Positions 17,266 to 25,462 are shown, numbered from the stretch's first letter. The stretch: DNA of 64,000 nt from UBA10649 sp965278945 (GCA_965278945.1 OZ257128.1:124001-188000), one strand, 5' to 3'. The notes: generated by a model not told the origin, from the letters alone. Made by a program: numbers and translations.

Positions 17266-18141
17266 GTGACATCCCCGCTTCGCCTCATGGCCGTGCATGC
17301 CCATCCCGACGACGAGTCCAGCAAGGGCGCGGCCGCGACGGCGCGCTACGTGGCCGAGGGCGTCGAGGTCATGGTGGTCACATGCACCGGCGGAGAGCGT
17401 GGCGACGTCCTCAATCCCGCTGCGCAGGATGCAGTCGACGAGCGTGGGCTGCGAACCGTCCGCCGTGAGGAGATGGCCGCGGCCGCGTCGATTCTCGGCG
17501 TGCGGCACGAATGGCTCGGCTTCGAGGACTCGGGATTTCCCGAGGGCGACCCGCTGCCGCCGCTTCCGGAAGGGTGCTTCGCCGCACTTCCGCTCGAGGA
17601 CACGGTCGGCCCGTTGGTGTCGCTGATCCGCTCCTTCAGGCCGCTCGTTGTCACGACCTACGACGAGAACGGCGGTTACCCGCACCCCGATCACATCCGC
17701 ACGCACGAGACGACGATGGCCGCCGTCACGGCAGCCGCGGACCCCGAGTACCAGCCCGAGCTCGGTGGTCCGGCGTGGGACGTCCCGAAGGTCTACTACA
17801 ACATGCAGTTCAGCAAGGGTCGGGTCGAGGCGCTGCACCTGGCGATGATCGACGCCGACCTGGACTCCCCGTACCACGACTGGCTGAAGAACTGGGAGGA
17901 CCGTCCGGACGACAGCGCGCGCCTGACGACTCGCGTCGCGGCCGGTGACTGGTTCGAGGTGCGCGATCGCGCGCTGATCGCGCACCAGACTCAGATCGAC
18001 CCGGACAGCATGTGGTTCGCGGTCCCGCTGGATTTTCAAAGACGGGTATGGCCCACGGAGGATTTCGAGCTCGCGCGGTCACTGGTCACCACGGATATCC
18101 CCGAGGATGACCTGTTCGCCGGATTGAGGGAGCAGGCATGA
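17266..18141 (+). CDS. mca: Mycothiol S-conjugate amidase
   Basis: A 291-residue zinc hydrolase of the PIG-L/LmbE superfamily that cleaves mycothiol-S-conjugates into GlcN-Ins and a mercapturic acid for export, a detoxification step restricted to mycothiol-making Actinobacteria. Zinc ligands are in HAHPDDE (H13, D16) and HPDH (near 142); the C-terminal region (SMWFAVP) is typical of Mca rather than MshB. GTG 17266 is chosen from the conserved N-terminus and the leaderless -10. It overlaps the next small gene by 4 bp. Confidence 0.9.
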   Translation: MTSPLRLMAVHAHPDDESSKGAAATARYVAEGVEVMVVTCTGGERGDVLNPAAQDAVDERGLRTVRREEMAAAASILGVRHEWLGFEDSGFPEGDPLPPLPEGCFAALPLEDTVGPLVSLIRSFRPLVVTTYDENGGYPHPDHIRTHETTMAAVTAAADPEYQPELGGPAWDVPKVYYNMQFSKGRVEALHLAMIDADLDSPYHDWLKNWEDRPDDSARLTTRVAAGDWFEVRDRALIAHQTQIDPDSMWFAVPLDFQRRVWPTEDFELARSLVTTDIPEDDLFAGLREQA

Positions 18142-18416
18142 TCGGCGCCATTGTCTCGACCGTCACGGACGACCAGGACGTGATGTCCAAGCTGATCGAC
18201 GACGCCGGACCGGTCGCCGGGTTGTTCGTGCTCGTGCTCGGCGTGTTCGTCTTCCTGCTGTGGCGCTCGATGACAAAGCAGCTCAAGAAGATCGATCCGA
18301 CGCTCCCACCCGGTCCCCATAGCGCTGAGCAAGCACTCGATCGAGGGTTGACGGAGCAGGCGCTCGAGACGGGCCAGGCACCTACGTCGGATGCTGATGA
18401 GTCGCCCCGAACCTAG
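18138..18416 (+). CDS. Small single-span membrane protein
   Basis: A 92-residue protein with one transmembrane helix (about 28-46, VAGLFVLVLGVFVFLLW) and a polar tail rich in Gln, Glu and Pro. Its ATG overlaps the mca stop (ATGA), so expression is coupled to mca. No family is recognised; small membrane proteins are common directly after mca in actinomycetes. Function unknown. Confidence 0.7.
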   Translation: MIGAIVSTVTDDQDVMSKLIDDAGPVAGLFVLVLGVFVFLLWRSMTKQLKKIDPTLPPGPHSAEQALDRGLTEQALETGQAPTSDADESPRT

Positions 18417-18420
18417 GTCA

Positions 18421-19164
18421 ATGCTCCGACTGGCGCTGACCCCGCGCTGGCTGATGGCGGCCGGCCTGGTGATCCTGCTCGCGATCGGCGGAGTACTTCT
18501 TGGCCGGTGGCAGTGGGACAGAACCCAGTCGATCCTTGCTGCCGAACGCGCCGCGCAATCGGCTCCGATCGCTGTTGAGGACGCAGTCGGCGAAACAGGT
18601 GCGACCACGATCCCCTCGGACAGCATCGGGCGGCCGGTTATCGTCGACGGTGCCTACGTTCCCGAGTTCCAGGTCGCCGTGACCAGCCGAGAGCATGCCG
18701 GAGTCCCCGGGGTGTGGATCGTGACCGGCCTGCGACTTGGGGACGGCAGGCTGGTCGCCATCCTTCGCGGCTGGCTGCCTGATGCAACGGCGCCCGGATC
18801 ACAAGCACCCGCGGGTCGGGTCTCGGTGTCGGGTGTCATGCAGCCGGACGAGACGTTCTACGCGGATGCCAGCAATGCACCGGGCACTGTCTCGGCGATC
18901 GCGCACGATGCACTCGCGCAGCTGTGGGGCGAGGCACTCACTCCCGGCTTCGTCGTGCTGACCGAGGAGACACCCGAGACGAGCCCGGCGCCCATCCCGG
19001 TCATCCCGACCGTGCAGACGTCAGACGTGCCGTTCCCACTGCAGAACTTCGTGTACGCCTTCCAGTGGTGGCTGTTCGCGCTCTTCGGGATTGCAGTCTT
19101 CGGCCGCTGGCTATGGCTCGAGACGCGCCGAGATCAGGACAGCACGCCGATCTCGAAGCCCTGA
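18421..19164 (+). CDS. SURF1-family cytochrome oxidase assembly protein
   Basis: A 247-residue inner-membrane protein with the SURF1 layout: N-terminal helix (WLMAAGLVILLAIGGVLLGR) ending in the RWQWDR motif, a large extracytoplasmic domain, and a C-terminal helix (NFVYAFQWWLFALFGIAVF) followed by Arg-rich residues. SURF1 assists heme a insertion into cytochrome c oxidase subunit I. ATG 18421 follows the previous stop by 4 nt and matches the family start; ATG 18397 is also in frame. Its 3' end overlaps the convergent DUF2231-cytochrome b5 gene by 31 bp. Confidence 0.85.
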   Translation: MLRLALTPRWLMAAGLVILLAIGGVLLGRWQWDRTQSILAAERAAQSAPIAVEDAVGETGATTIPSDSIGRPVIVDGAYVPEFQVAVTSREHAGVPGVWIVTGLRLGDGRLVAILRGWLPDATAPGSQAPAGRVSVSGVMQPDETFYADASNAPGTVSAIAHDALAQLWGEALTPGFVVLTEETPETSPAPIPVIPTVQTSDVPFPLQNFVYAFQWWLFALFGIAVFGRWLWLETRRDQDSTPISKP

Positions 19165-19898
19165 AGCTCCTCGGCGGGCTCGGCCTGGCCCTCGTGCTGC
19201 GTCGTGAACGCGGCGCTCGCGTCGGTCCCGCATAGGGACTCGATGACCGCAGCACCGCCCGGGTGCTGACTGATCCACGAAGTCAGGTCGTACACCGTTC
19301 CATTGATCGCGGCCCAGCAGTCCGCGGCCGTCGAGTGAGTGGCAACGTCGGCCATCGAGATGCCTGAGCCGGATGCGGCGGGGGACGCCGTCGCTTCGGG
19401 CGTCGCGGTTGCCGCGGGCGCCGGAGCCGACGTCGACTCGGAGCTGGGAATGCGGCCCTCCCAGACGGCGAGCGCGCCGGTGTGGCCGGCAGCGATGGTC
19501 AGCGCGATGCTTGCGAGCGCGAGGAGGATCGACAGGCCGCCCAGCACGGTGAGCGCTGGCGGGGTTCGATCCGCGCTGGCCGTGCGCCGTTGCATCCAGA
19601 ACCACAGAGCCGAGACCACGAGCAGAGCCAGGCACAGCCAGGGCAGCTTGTCGCCGAGGTTCGAGTGGTCCTGGGGGAGTCCGACTCGATCGGCGAGGGC
19701 CTGCCCTGACTGCTTCGCGATGAATGCGGACACCGTGCCGATCACGAGTCCGGCCATGACAATCCAACCGAATGTCGGGCGCCATCTGGGAACGAGGACG
19801 ATCGCGATGAGTCCGAGCGCGGCGAGCGGTAGCAGCACGACAACGGCGTGAACGACGAGGGCGTGGACCGGCAGTCCCATGAAAAGGTCGATCGTCAT
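19134..19898 (-). CDS. DUF2231 membrane protein fused to a cytochrome b5-like heme domain
   Basis: A 254-residue protein. The N-terminal 150 residues contain four hydrophobic helices with GLPVHALVVHAVVVLLPLAAL, the hallmark of DUF2231. A Ser/Ala/Pro/Thr-rich linker (about 155-185) leads to a C-terminal domain with HPGG (H212) and a second histidine 23 residues later (FTTQH, H235), the spacing of the two axial heme ligands of cytochrome b5. ATG 19898 is preferred (TTGGAT 6 nt upstream); ATG 19910 is possible. It likely moves electrons at the membrane surface. It is convergent with SURF1, overlapping it by 31 bp. Confidence 0.82.
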   Translation of the reverse strand: MTIDLFMGLPVHALVVHAVVVLLPLAALGLIAIVLVPRWRPTFGWIVMAGLVIGTVSAFIAKQSGQALADRVGLPQDHSNLGDKLPWLCLALLVVSALWFWMQRRTASADRTPPALTVLGGLSILLALASIALTIAAGHTGALAVWEGRIPSSESTSAPAPAATATPEATASPAASGSGISMADVATHSTAADCWAAINGTVYDLTSWISQHPGGAAVIESLCGTDASAAFTTQHEGQAEPAEELQGFEIGVLS

Positions 19899-19950
19899 CG
19901 GGTCATCCAAGCAGGAAACACGCTTCGGAAGTTGGGCCGGGAGCGTCGAC

Positions 19951-19956
19951 TACGGT
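19951..19956 (+). promoter_or_regulatory. -10 element of the PfkB kinase gene (leaderless)
   Basis: TACGGT ends 8 nt before ATG 19965 without a Shine-Dalgarno sequence. Confidence 0.45.
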
Positions 19957-19964
19957 GAAGCCTC

Positions 19965-20885
19965 ATGATCACGGTGATTGGCGAAGCCCTCGTCGACATC
20001 ATCGTCGACCCTCAGGGCGACGTCACGTCGGTTGTCGGCGGAGCTCCGCTGAACACGGCTCGGACCGTTGCCCGGCTCGGTGTGCCGTCCACATTCCTTG
20101 GTGGAGTGTCCACGGATGCCTTTGGCGAGCGGATCATGCGGTTGCTGGATGCCGACGGAGTCAGGCTCGGTCTCGAACGTCAGGTCGACGAACCGACGAC
20201 GATCGCGATCGCGGCGCTGGACACGTCAGGTGCCGCCACGTACCGGTTCATGATGGACGGCACATCGGCCGCCGCGCTCACGCCCGACATGGCTCTGGCC
20301 CACGTGGGCAACGACTGTCGCGCGCTGCACGTCGGCACTCTCGGGCTCGTCCTGCAGCCGCTTGCCGACGCATCGGTCGCGGTGGTGTCGGCGGCCACAC
20401 ACGACCAGCTCGTCATGGTGGATCCGAACTGCCGGCCCAGCGTGATGGCGGGCTCTCCCGTCTTCCGAATTGCGCTTGAGTCCGTGCTGAAGCGAGCCGA
20501 CATCGTCAAGGTCAGCGGCGACGACCTGGACTTCCTGTTCCCGAGTGTCGACCCGCTCACCGCCGCAACGCGATTGCACGCCGATACCGGCGCGGTCGTG
20601 CTGTTCACCGACGGCGCGAGATCGGTTCGCATCATCGGAGCGGGAGATGTCGTGATTCTCGATGTCCCGCGCGTTCCTGTTGTCGACACCGTCGGAGCCG
20701 GTGACTCATTCAGCGGTGGCTTCCTCGCATACTGGATCCACCAAGGCCTCGGTCGCAGTGACTTATCCGACACTGATCACGTGGTTGCTGCAGCGCGATT
20801 CGGCATTGCCGTCGCCGGCATCACCTGTCAGCGCCCCGGTGCCGATCCACCTCGATCAAGCGAAGTTCCTGGAGGTTGGCAGTGA
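19965..20885 (+). CDS. PfkB-family carbohydrate kinase (fructokinase-like)
   Basis: A 306-residue sugar kinase of the ribokinase/PfkB family. The N-terminal GEALVDIIVDPQGD and GGAPLNTARTVARLG are typical of fructokinases; the C-terminal DTVGAGDSFSGGF holds the catalytic Asp and the anion hole. The exact sugar is not determined; fructose would fit with the amylosucrase gene elsewhere in the window, since that enzyme releases fructose from sucrose. The TGA overlaps the GTG start of the DUF3817 gene. Confidence 0.85.
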   Translation: MITVIGEALVDIIVDPQGDVTSVVGGAPLNTARTVARLGVPSTFLGGVSTDAFGERIMRLLDADGVRLGLERQVDEPTTIAIAALDTSGAATYRFMMDGTSAAALTPDMALAHVGNDCRALHVGTLGLVLQPLADASVAVVSAATHDQLVMVDPNCRPSVMAGSPVFRIALESVLKRADIVKVSGDDLDFLFPSVDPLTAATRLHADTGAVVLFTDGARSVRIIGAGDVVILDVPRVPVVDTVGAGDSFSGGFLAYWIHQGLGRSDLSDTDHVVAAARFGIAVAGITCQRPGADPPRSSEVPGGWQ

Positions 20886-21220
20886 AGGGTGCGTTCCTGC
20901 GGTACCGAGTGATGGCGTACGTCACCGGCGTGGTGCTCGCGACCGCGTTCGTGTGGCTCGTCCTAGGCCGACTGTTCTGGGACTACGGCGACCCGGGGAT
21001 GCGGCCGGGACTGTATGGCGTGCTGTGGATCGCACATGGCTGGCTCTACTTCCTGTACCTCATCGCGGGCGTCGATCTGGCTTTCCGCGTTCGCTACAGC
21101 GTGGTGCGCACGATCGGCATCCTCATCGCGGGAACGGTTCCGTTCATGTCCTTCGTCGCCGAGTACTACGTGCACAAGGACATCAAGGCCCGCGGGCTGC
21201 TCGACGATTCCGCAGCCTGA
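20882..21220 (+). CDS. DUF3817 membrane protein
   Basis: A 112-residue membrane protein with three hydrophobic segments (about 12-30, 45-65, 76-96) and the family-typical AHGWLYFLYLIAGVDLAFR and PFMSFVAEYYV. DUF3817 proteins are widespread in Actinobacteria and uncharacterised. GTG 20882 is chosen because GGAGG at 20871-20875 gives a 6-nt spacing; a TTG two codons earlier is less likely. The start overlaps the kinase stop (GTGA). Confidence 0.82.
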   Translation: MKGAFLRYRVMAYVTGVVLATAFVWLVLGRLFWDYGDPGMRPGLYGVLWIAHGWLYFLYLIAGVDLAFRVRYSVVRTIGILIAGTVPFMSFVAEYYVHKDIKARGLLDDSAA

Positions 21221-21898
21221 CTAGGCCAGTGACCAGTCGACGCCGTCAGCGCCGAGCTCCTCGAGCAATGCGTTAGCGCGGCTGAACGGACGTGATCCGA
21301 AGAATCCGCGATCCGCGGACATCGGGCTGGGATGCGCGCTGGCAATAATCGGCACGTCGATCAAATCTGACTCGAGGGTCTGCGCGTCCCGTCCCCACAG
21401 GACTGCCACCAAAGGCTCATCGTCTCGCGCGACAAGGGCCTCGATTGCAGCCGCCGTGATGGTCTCCCAGCCGATCCCGCGGTGGCTTCCGGGCTCGCCC
21501 AGTCGAACCGTGAGGACTCGGTTGAGCAGCAGCACGCCGTGCCGAGCCCAAGGAGTCAGGTCCCCGGTCGGCGGTGCCGCGAGCCCCAGGTCGTCGTGCA
21601 GTTCTCGGTAGATGTTCTGCAGGCTGCGGGGCAACGGTCGCACCTCGGGGGCGACGGAGAACGACAGTCCGACCGCGTGGCCGGGTGTCGGATAGGGATC
21701 TTGGCCGACGACCAGCACGCGGACCTCGTCCAGCGGCTGCTCGAAGGCGCGCAGGATCCGTTCGCCGCCGGGAGCCCAGGGCCGGCCCGCGGCGGATTCC
21801 CCGCGCAAGAACTCACCGATCTTGGTGAACGTGTCCTGGTGGGGGATCAGCGCGGGCGCCCAACTCGGATGGACGAGGTCCTCGACTGGCTTGGCCAC
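21221..21898 (-). CDS. ung: Uracil-DNA glycosylase
   Basis: A 225-residue family 1 UDG that excises uracil from DNA. The water-activating loop is GQDPYPTPGHA (catalytic D67) and the DNA-intercalating loop is HPSPMSADRGFFGSRPFS near 185-205. Length is normal. Start GTG 21898 is preceded by TAGGTT with a 6-nt spacer; the TAG of that hexamer is the modC stop codon, so ung can be transcribed on its own despite lying directly downstream of the molybdate operon. Confidence 0.95.
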   Translation of the reverse strand: MAKPVEDLVHPSWAPALIPHQDTFTKIGEFLRGESAAGRPWAPGGERILRAFEQPLDEVRVLVVGQDPYPTPGHAVGLSFSVAPEVRPLPRSLQNIYRELHDDLGLAAPPTGDLTPWARHGVLLLNRVLTVRLGEPGSHRGIGWETITAAAIEALVARDDEPLVAVLWGRDAQTLESDLIDVPIIASAHPSPMSADRGFFGSRPFSRANALLEELGADGVDWSLA

Positions 21899-21904
21899 GG
21901 CAGC

Positions 21905-21910
21905 AACCTA
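21905..21910 (-). promoter_or_regulatory. -10 of ung built on the modC stop codon
   Basis: TAGGTT on the minus strand, 6 nt before GTG 21898. Its first three bases are the modC stop TAG. Confidence 0.5.
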
Positions 21911-22972
21911 GTGTGACGCGGTCGGGTACACCTCGAAGTCGACGGCCTTGAGGCTCAGCCATACCGTCGCGCCCTTGACCAGTCCGAGTTCTGCAAGGGC
22001 GCCGGGAGTCACTGCCGCGACGACCGACGGCTCCGCGTCGATCAGGACCCGCACTCGATCGTGCGAGGGCTGCAGGGATGCGACCGTTCCCTGCCAGACA
22101 TTGCGCGCGCTTCCCTCGGGAATGGTCTTGTGAACCGAGATCGACTCTGGCCTGAGCACCGCGAGCACGCGTCCGCTGATCGACGTGTTGGCAGTGTGCA
22201 GGATTCCCCCGCCGTCGACGGCGAGGACTCCGTCGCGTGCGGTTGCGCGCACGAGGGTCACGCCCATGAGAGCCGCGACGTACGCAGTGGCAGGGCGGCT
22301 GGCGAGCTCTGCAGGCGATCCGTCCTGCACGACACGACCACTCTCGAGGACGATCACCCGATCGGCCAGCAGCATCGCGTCGAGCGGATCGTGAGTAACG
22401 AGGACGACACAGCCCTCGAACTCACTCAGGCGCGCGTCGAGTTCAACGCGGACGGATTCACGCGTCTCGATGTCCAACGCTGCCATCGGCTCATCGAGGA
22501 GCAGCACCTTCGGGTCGGTCGCAAGTGCGCGCGCGAGGGCGACGCGCTGGGCCTGACCACCCGAGATCGCCGCCGGCTTGCGGTCCGCCAGATCGCCGAC
22601 TGCGAGGGTGTCGAGTGCCGTGCGCGCGCGATGGCGCGCGGCTGCGCGTCCGGTGCCGCGGGAACGGGGGCCGAAGGCGACATTGTCGAGCACGGTCAGG
22701 TGGGGGAATAGCGCGTAGTCCTGGAAGACGACGCCGACCGATCGCGCTCGAGACTCGACAAAGGTTCCGTCTGCCGAGTCGACGATGCGTCCGTCGATCG
22801 AGATCGAGCCCCGGTCGACCGACTCCAGTCCCGCGAGCGCTCGCAGCAGCGTCGACTTTCCTGCGCCGTTGGGCCCGAGCACGGCGGTCACGGTTCCGGG
22901 CTCGAGCGTGACGGCGATCTCCAGGGAGAACTCGCCGCGGCGCACGACGATGTCGATCTGGACCGGGTTCAT
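21908..22972 (-). CDS. modC: Molybdate ABC transporter ATP-binding protein
   Basis: A 354-residue ABC ATPase energising molybdate (or tungstate) import. Walker A is GPNGAGKST (34-42), signature ISGGQAQRVALARAL, Walker B VLLLDEPMAALD. The C-terminal 110 residues contain the TOBE/Mop oxyanion-binding region typical of ModC. The frame is open for 91 codons upstream inside modB, but ATG 22972 overlaps the modB stop (ATGA) and fits the family start. Last gene of a four-gene operon. Confidence 0.92.
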   Translation of the reverse strand: MNPVQIDIVVRRGEFSLEIAVTLEPGTVTAVLGPNGAGKSTLLRALAGLESVDRGSISIDGRIVDSADGTFVESRARSVGVVFQDYALFPHLTVLDNVAFGPRSRGTGRAAARHRARTALDTLAVGDLADRKPAAISGGQAQRVALARALATDPKVLLLDEPMAALDIETRESVRVELDARLSEFEGCVVLVTHDPLDAMLLADRVIVLESGRVVQDGSPAELASRPATAYVAALMGVTLVRATARDGVLAVDGGGILHTANTSISGRVLAVLRPESISVHKTIPEGSARNVWQGTVASLQPSHDRVRVLIDAEPSVVAAVTPGALAELGLVKGATVWLSLKAVDFEVYPTASH

Positions 22973-23769
22973 GAGACGGTCGGCCTGAGGTAGCGACCAC
23001 GCAGGGCGACGAGTACTGCGACGCACACGACCAGCAGCACGATGCTGAGCGCGATCGCGACAGATCGATCGGACTCCAACGCGGTGTACACGGCCAACGG
23101 CATCGTCTGCGTGACGCCAGGGAAGTTGCCGGCGAAGGTGATCGTCGCACCGAACTCGCCGAGGGCGCGGGCCCAGCACAGCACCGCGCCGGCGACCAGC
23201 GACGGGCCGACGAGGGGAAGGGTGATCCGGCGGAACACGGTCCACGGTGATGCTCCGAGTGTCACCGCGGCATCCTCGTAGCGACGATCAAGACTGCGGA
23301 AGGCGCCCTCCAGCGTGATGATGAGAAAGGGCATCGCCACAAAAGCCTCGGCAAGGACCACTCCGGCGGTCGTGAAGGGCAGCTGAACTCCGAACCAGTC
23401 GTACAGGTACTGGCCGATCAGTCCGCGTCGCCCGAACACCACGAGCAGCCCGACCCCCGACACGACCGGTGGGAGCAGCAGCGGCACGAGGACGAGGGCG
23501 CGCCATAGTCGGGTGAACGGCAGGACGTCGCGCGCGAGCAGCCACGCCAACGGAATCCCGACGATTGCAGACAAGGCGACCGCCGCCAAGGACGTGATCA
23601 GCGACAGGCGCAGGGCCTCGAGGGCGAGCGGTGACCGCAGGATCTCGACGAACGAACCCCACGGTGCCTGGCTGAGGAGCCCGATCAGCGGGATGACGAG
23701 GAACGTGATGGCGACGATGCCGGGAACGACGAGGAACCACGGTGCTCGGCCGTTGCGCTGCCTGCTCAC
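22969..23769 (-). CDS. modB: Molybdate ABC transporter permease
   Basis: A 266-residue inner-membrane permease with five to six hydrophobic helices and the EAA-like loop ring (EDAAVTLGASPWTVFRRITLPL) that contacts ModC. The sequence ARALGEFGATITFAGN after it is characteristic of ModB/CysT permeases. GTG 23769 overlaps the modA stop (GTGA); the long in-frame upstream extension lies inside modA and is rejected. Confidence 0.92.
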   Translation of the reverse strand: MSRQRNGRAPWFLVVPGIVAITFLVIPLIGLLSQAPWGSFVEILRSPLALEALRLSLITSLAAVALSAIVGIPLAWLLARDVLPFTRLWRALVLVPLLLPPVVSGVGLLVVFGRRGLIGQYLYDWFGVQLPFTTAGVVLAEAFVAMPFLIITLEGAFRSLDRRYEDAAVTLGASPWTVFRRITLPLVGPSLVAGAVLCWARALGEFGATITFAGNFPGVTQTMPLAVYTALESDRSVAIALSIVLLVVCVAVLVALRGRYLRPTVS

Positions 23770-24536
23770 CAGGGCTTGGCGAATCCGTAGGCGCGAAGGA
23801 TGCCCTGTGCGGACGGCGTGTAGCGCAGGTAGCTCACGAACGCCGCGGCGGCCGCGGGGTTCGGTGCATCCGTGACGGCGGCGACCGGATAGGTGGTGAC
23901 GACGTTCTGAGCTCGGGGGATCGCCACCGATGAGATCGAGTTTCCCGCGGACCGGATATCCGTCACGTAGACGATTCCCGCATCGAGCTCGCCGGCGATG
24001 ATCTTGCCGAGGAGCGCGCGAACATCGAGTTCCAAGGTTACGGGTTTCACGTTGAGGGCGCTCTTGGCGATGACCTGGTTCGCCGCGCTGCCGCACGGCA
24101 CCGATGCCGCGCACAGGCCAACGAGCACTCCGGGGTTCTGCAAGTCCGACAGCTGCCTCACGCGTGCCGGGTTATCCTTGGGCATTGCGATTGCCATCGT
24201 GTTCTTGGCGAACAGGAGCGGCCTGCGGGTAAGCCCGAGGTTGGTGGCCTTCCACAGCGTGGACTCTGAGGCCGTCGCGATGACGTCGACCGGAGCGCCG
24301 GCGATGACCTGCTCGACGAGCGCAGAGCTTCCACCGAAGTTGAACTTCACGATCACGCCCGGAAAGCGCTTCTCGAACGCTCGCGCGATCACGGGCAGTA
24401 CGTCGGTCAGCGACGCCGCAGCGGACACCGTGACGGTGCCAGTCGGTCCGTTCGCCTTCTGCGCGGCCATCGCCGATGGCGCGAGGGCAAGCATGATGGT
24501 CGCCGTCGCGACGACGGCGATACGTGCGACCTTCAC
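23766..24536 (-). CDS. modA: Molybdate-binding periplasmic-type protein
   Basis: A 256-residue exported substrate-binding protein. Residues 1-25 are a Sec signal peptide ending in AMA; no lipobox cysteine is seen at the cleavage site, which is unusual for an actinobacterial binding protein that must stay on the cell. The mature part begins with VTVSAAASLTDVLP and has NFGGSSALVEQVIAGAPVDVIATAS, typical of ModA. GTG 24536 overlaps the stop of the HTH-TOBE gene (GTGA). Confidence 0.9.
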   Translation of the reverse strand: MKVARIAVVATATIMLALAPSAMAAQKANGPTGTVTVSAAASLTDVLPVIARAFEKRFPGVIVKFNFGGSSALVEQVIAGAPVDVIATASESTLWKATNLGLTRRPLLFAKNTMAIAMPKDNPARVRQLSDLQNPGVLVGLCAASVPCGSAANQVIAKSALNVKPVTLELDVRALLGKIIAGELDAGIVYVTDIRSAGNSISSVAIPRAQNVVTTYPVAAVTDAPNPAAAAAFVSYLRYTPSAQGILRAYGFAKPW

Positions 24537-24925
24537 GCCGAGTCCTCGCGCTCGACGATCACGTTCGTCGACTTGATGACGGCGGCGACGCGCACTCCCG
24601 GTTCCAGGCCGAGTTCGTCCGCAGACTCGCGGGACAGCAGCGAGGTGACGCGATGCGGCCCCGCCTGGATCTCGACGAGCGCCATGACGCCGTCGCGTTC
24701 CACGCGCGTGACGATCCCGGGGAATCGATTGCGCGCCGACTGCTGCATGGGTGCGGTGTTGCTGGGCGCGAGCTCGGCCATGAGCAGTCCCACGCTCGCC
24801 GCATCGACCGTCTGCGGCCCGACTCCTTCGCCGCCGACGAGGCGACCGGCCTCGACCCATCGACGGACGGTGTCGTCGCTGACCCCAAGCATCGCGGCTG
24901 CCTCACTGACCCGCATTTGCGCCAT
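24533..24925 (-). CDS. HTH-TOBE (Mop) molybdate-responsive regulator
   Basis: A 130-residue protein. Residues 1-50 form a helix-turn-helix of MerR/excisionase type (RVSEAAAMLGVSDDTVRRWVEAGRL); residues of about 65-126 form a single TOBE/Mop oxyanion-binding domain (NRFPGIVTRVERDGVMALVEIQAG, then VKSTNVIVE-like end). It is organised differently from E. coli ModE (winged helix plus two TOBE) but fits the short actinobacterial molybdenum-binding regulators. It is the first gene of the mod operon, all four genes overlapping by 4 bp, so it probably senses molybdate and controls its own operon. The -10 TAGATT ends 8 nt before the ATG. Confidence 0.85.
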   Translation of the reverse strand: MAQMRVSEAAAMLGVSDDTVRRWVEAGRLVGGEGVGPQTVDAASVGLLMAELAPSNTAPMQQSARNRFPGIVTRVERDGVMALVEIQAGPHRVTSLLSRESADELGLEPGVRVAAVIKSTNVIVEREDSA

Positions 24926-24952
24926 AAGTCAGGAATCTATCCCGCAAATGCG
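24912..24952. promoter_or_regulatory. Paired CGCAWWTGCG sites around the mod promoter
   Basis: CGCATTTGCG (24912-24921) and CGCAAATGCG (24943-24952) form a perfect 10-bp inverted repeat with a 21-nt spacer. Each copy is also a near palindrome by itself. They flank the -10 TAGATT (24934-24939, minus strand) and the start codon, a plausible operator for the HTH-TOBE regulator. Confidence 0.55.
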
Positions 24953-25012
24953 TCAGGCGCCACCGAGTCGCGCCGACGAGCACGGGGATTACAGTGGATG
25001 AAGGGAGGCCCT

Positions 25013-25462
25013 ATGCCTGCGGCACTGCTGTGGATGGTCGTGGCGCTCGTCGCCGTCGGCGTCGAGGTGCTGCTGGTCGATCTGACCTTCGGGCTCATCG
25101 CGGTCGGCGCCGGGGTCGCCGGTGTTGCCGCGCTCCTGGGCGCACCGATCTGGCTTCAGGGACTGCTGGGCGTCGGCGTATCCCTCGCCGGCATCGCCTT
25201 CGTTCGGCCGTTCGCGCTGCGCCACCTGCGTCGCTCGACCCCGTCGACACGCACCGGAGTCGAGGCGTTGGTGGGTGCCGAGGGTCGCTCACTCAGCGAG
25301 GTGACCGCGATCGACGGGCGGATAACGCTTCGGGGTGAAGTGTGGTCCGCACGGCTCGACGCCGACGTGACCTCGGTGCCGGTCGAGCCGGGAACTCCCG
25401 TGCTGGTCACGCGCATCGACGGCGCTACGGCCCTCGTCTATCCGATCGACCCCCGTCCGTGA
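25013..25462 (+). CDS. NfeD-family membrane protein
   Basis: A 149-residue protein with about three hydrophobic helices in the first 70 residues, then a soluble OB-fold-like NfeD C-terminal domain (LVGAEGRSLSEVTAIDGRITLRGEVW). It precedes a stomatin-like SPFH gene by 30 nt; the NfeD-SPFH pair is a conserved bacterial operon thought to organise membrane microdomains and membrane protein quality control. ATG 25013 is supported by GGGAGG at 25003-25008. Upstream in-frame sequence lacks a plausible start. Confidence 0.88.
   Translation: MPAALLWMVVALVAVGVEVLLVDLTFGLIAVGAGVAGVAALLGAPIWLQGLLGVGVSLAGIAFVRPFALRHLRRSTPSTRTGVEALVGAEGRSLSEVTAIDGRITLRGEVWSARLDADVTSVPVEPGTPVLVTRIDGATALVYPIDPRP

Noticed and set aside
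16771..18039. A 422-residue start for the DUF4307 protein
   Set aside because: The first 260 codons run antisense through mca; the DUF4307 homology and a leaderless promoter place the start at 17247.
24926..25012. Moco riboswitch between the mod operon and the NfeD gene
   Set aside because: The gap is under 90 bp and shows only the inverted CGCAWWTGCG sites and the NfeD ribosome binding site.
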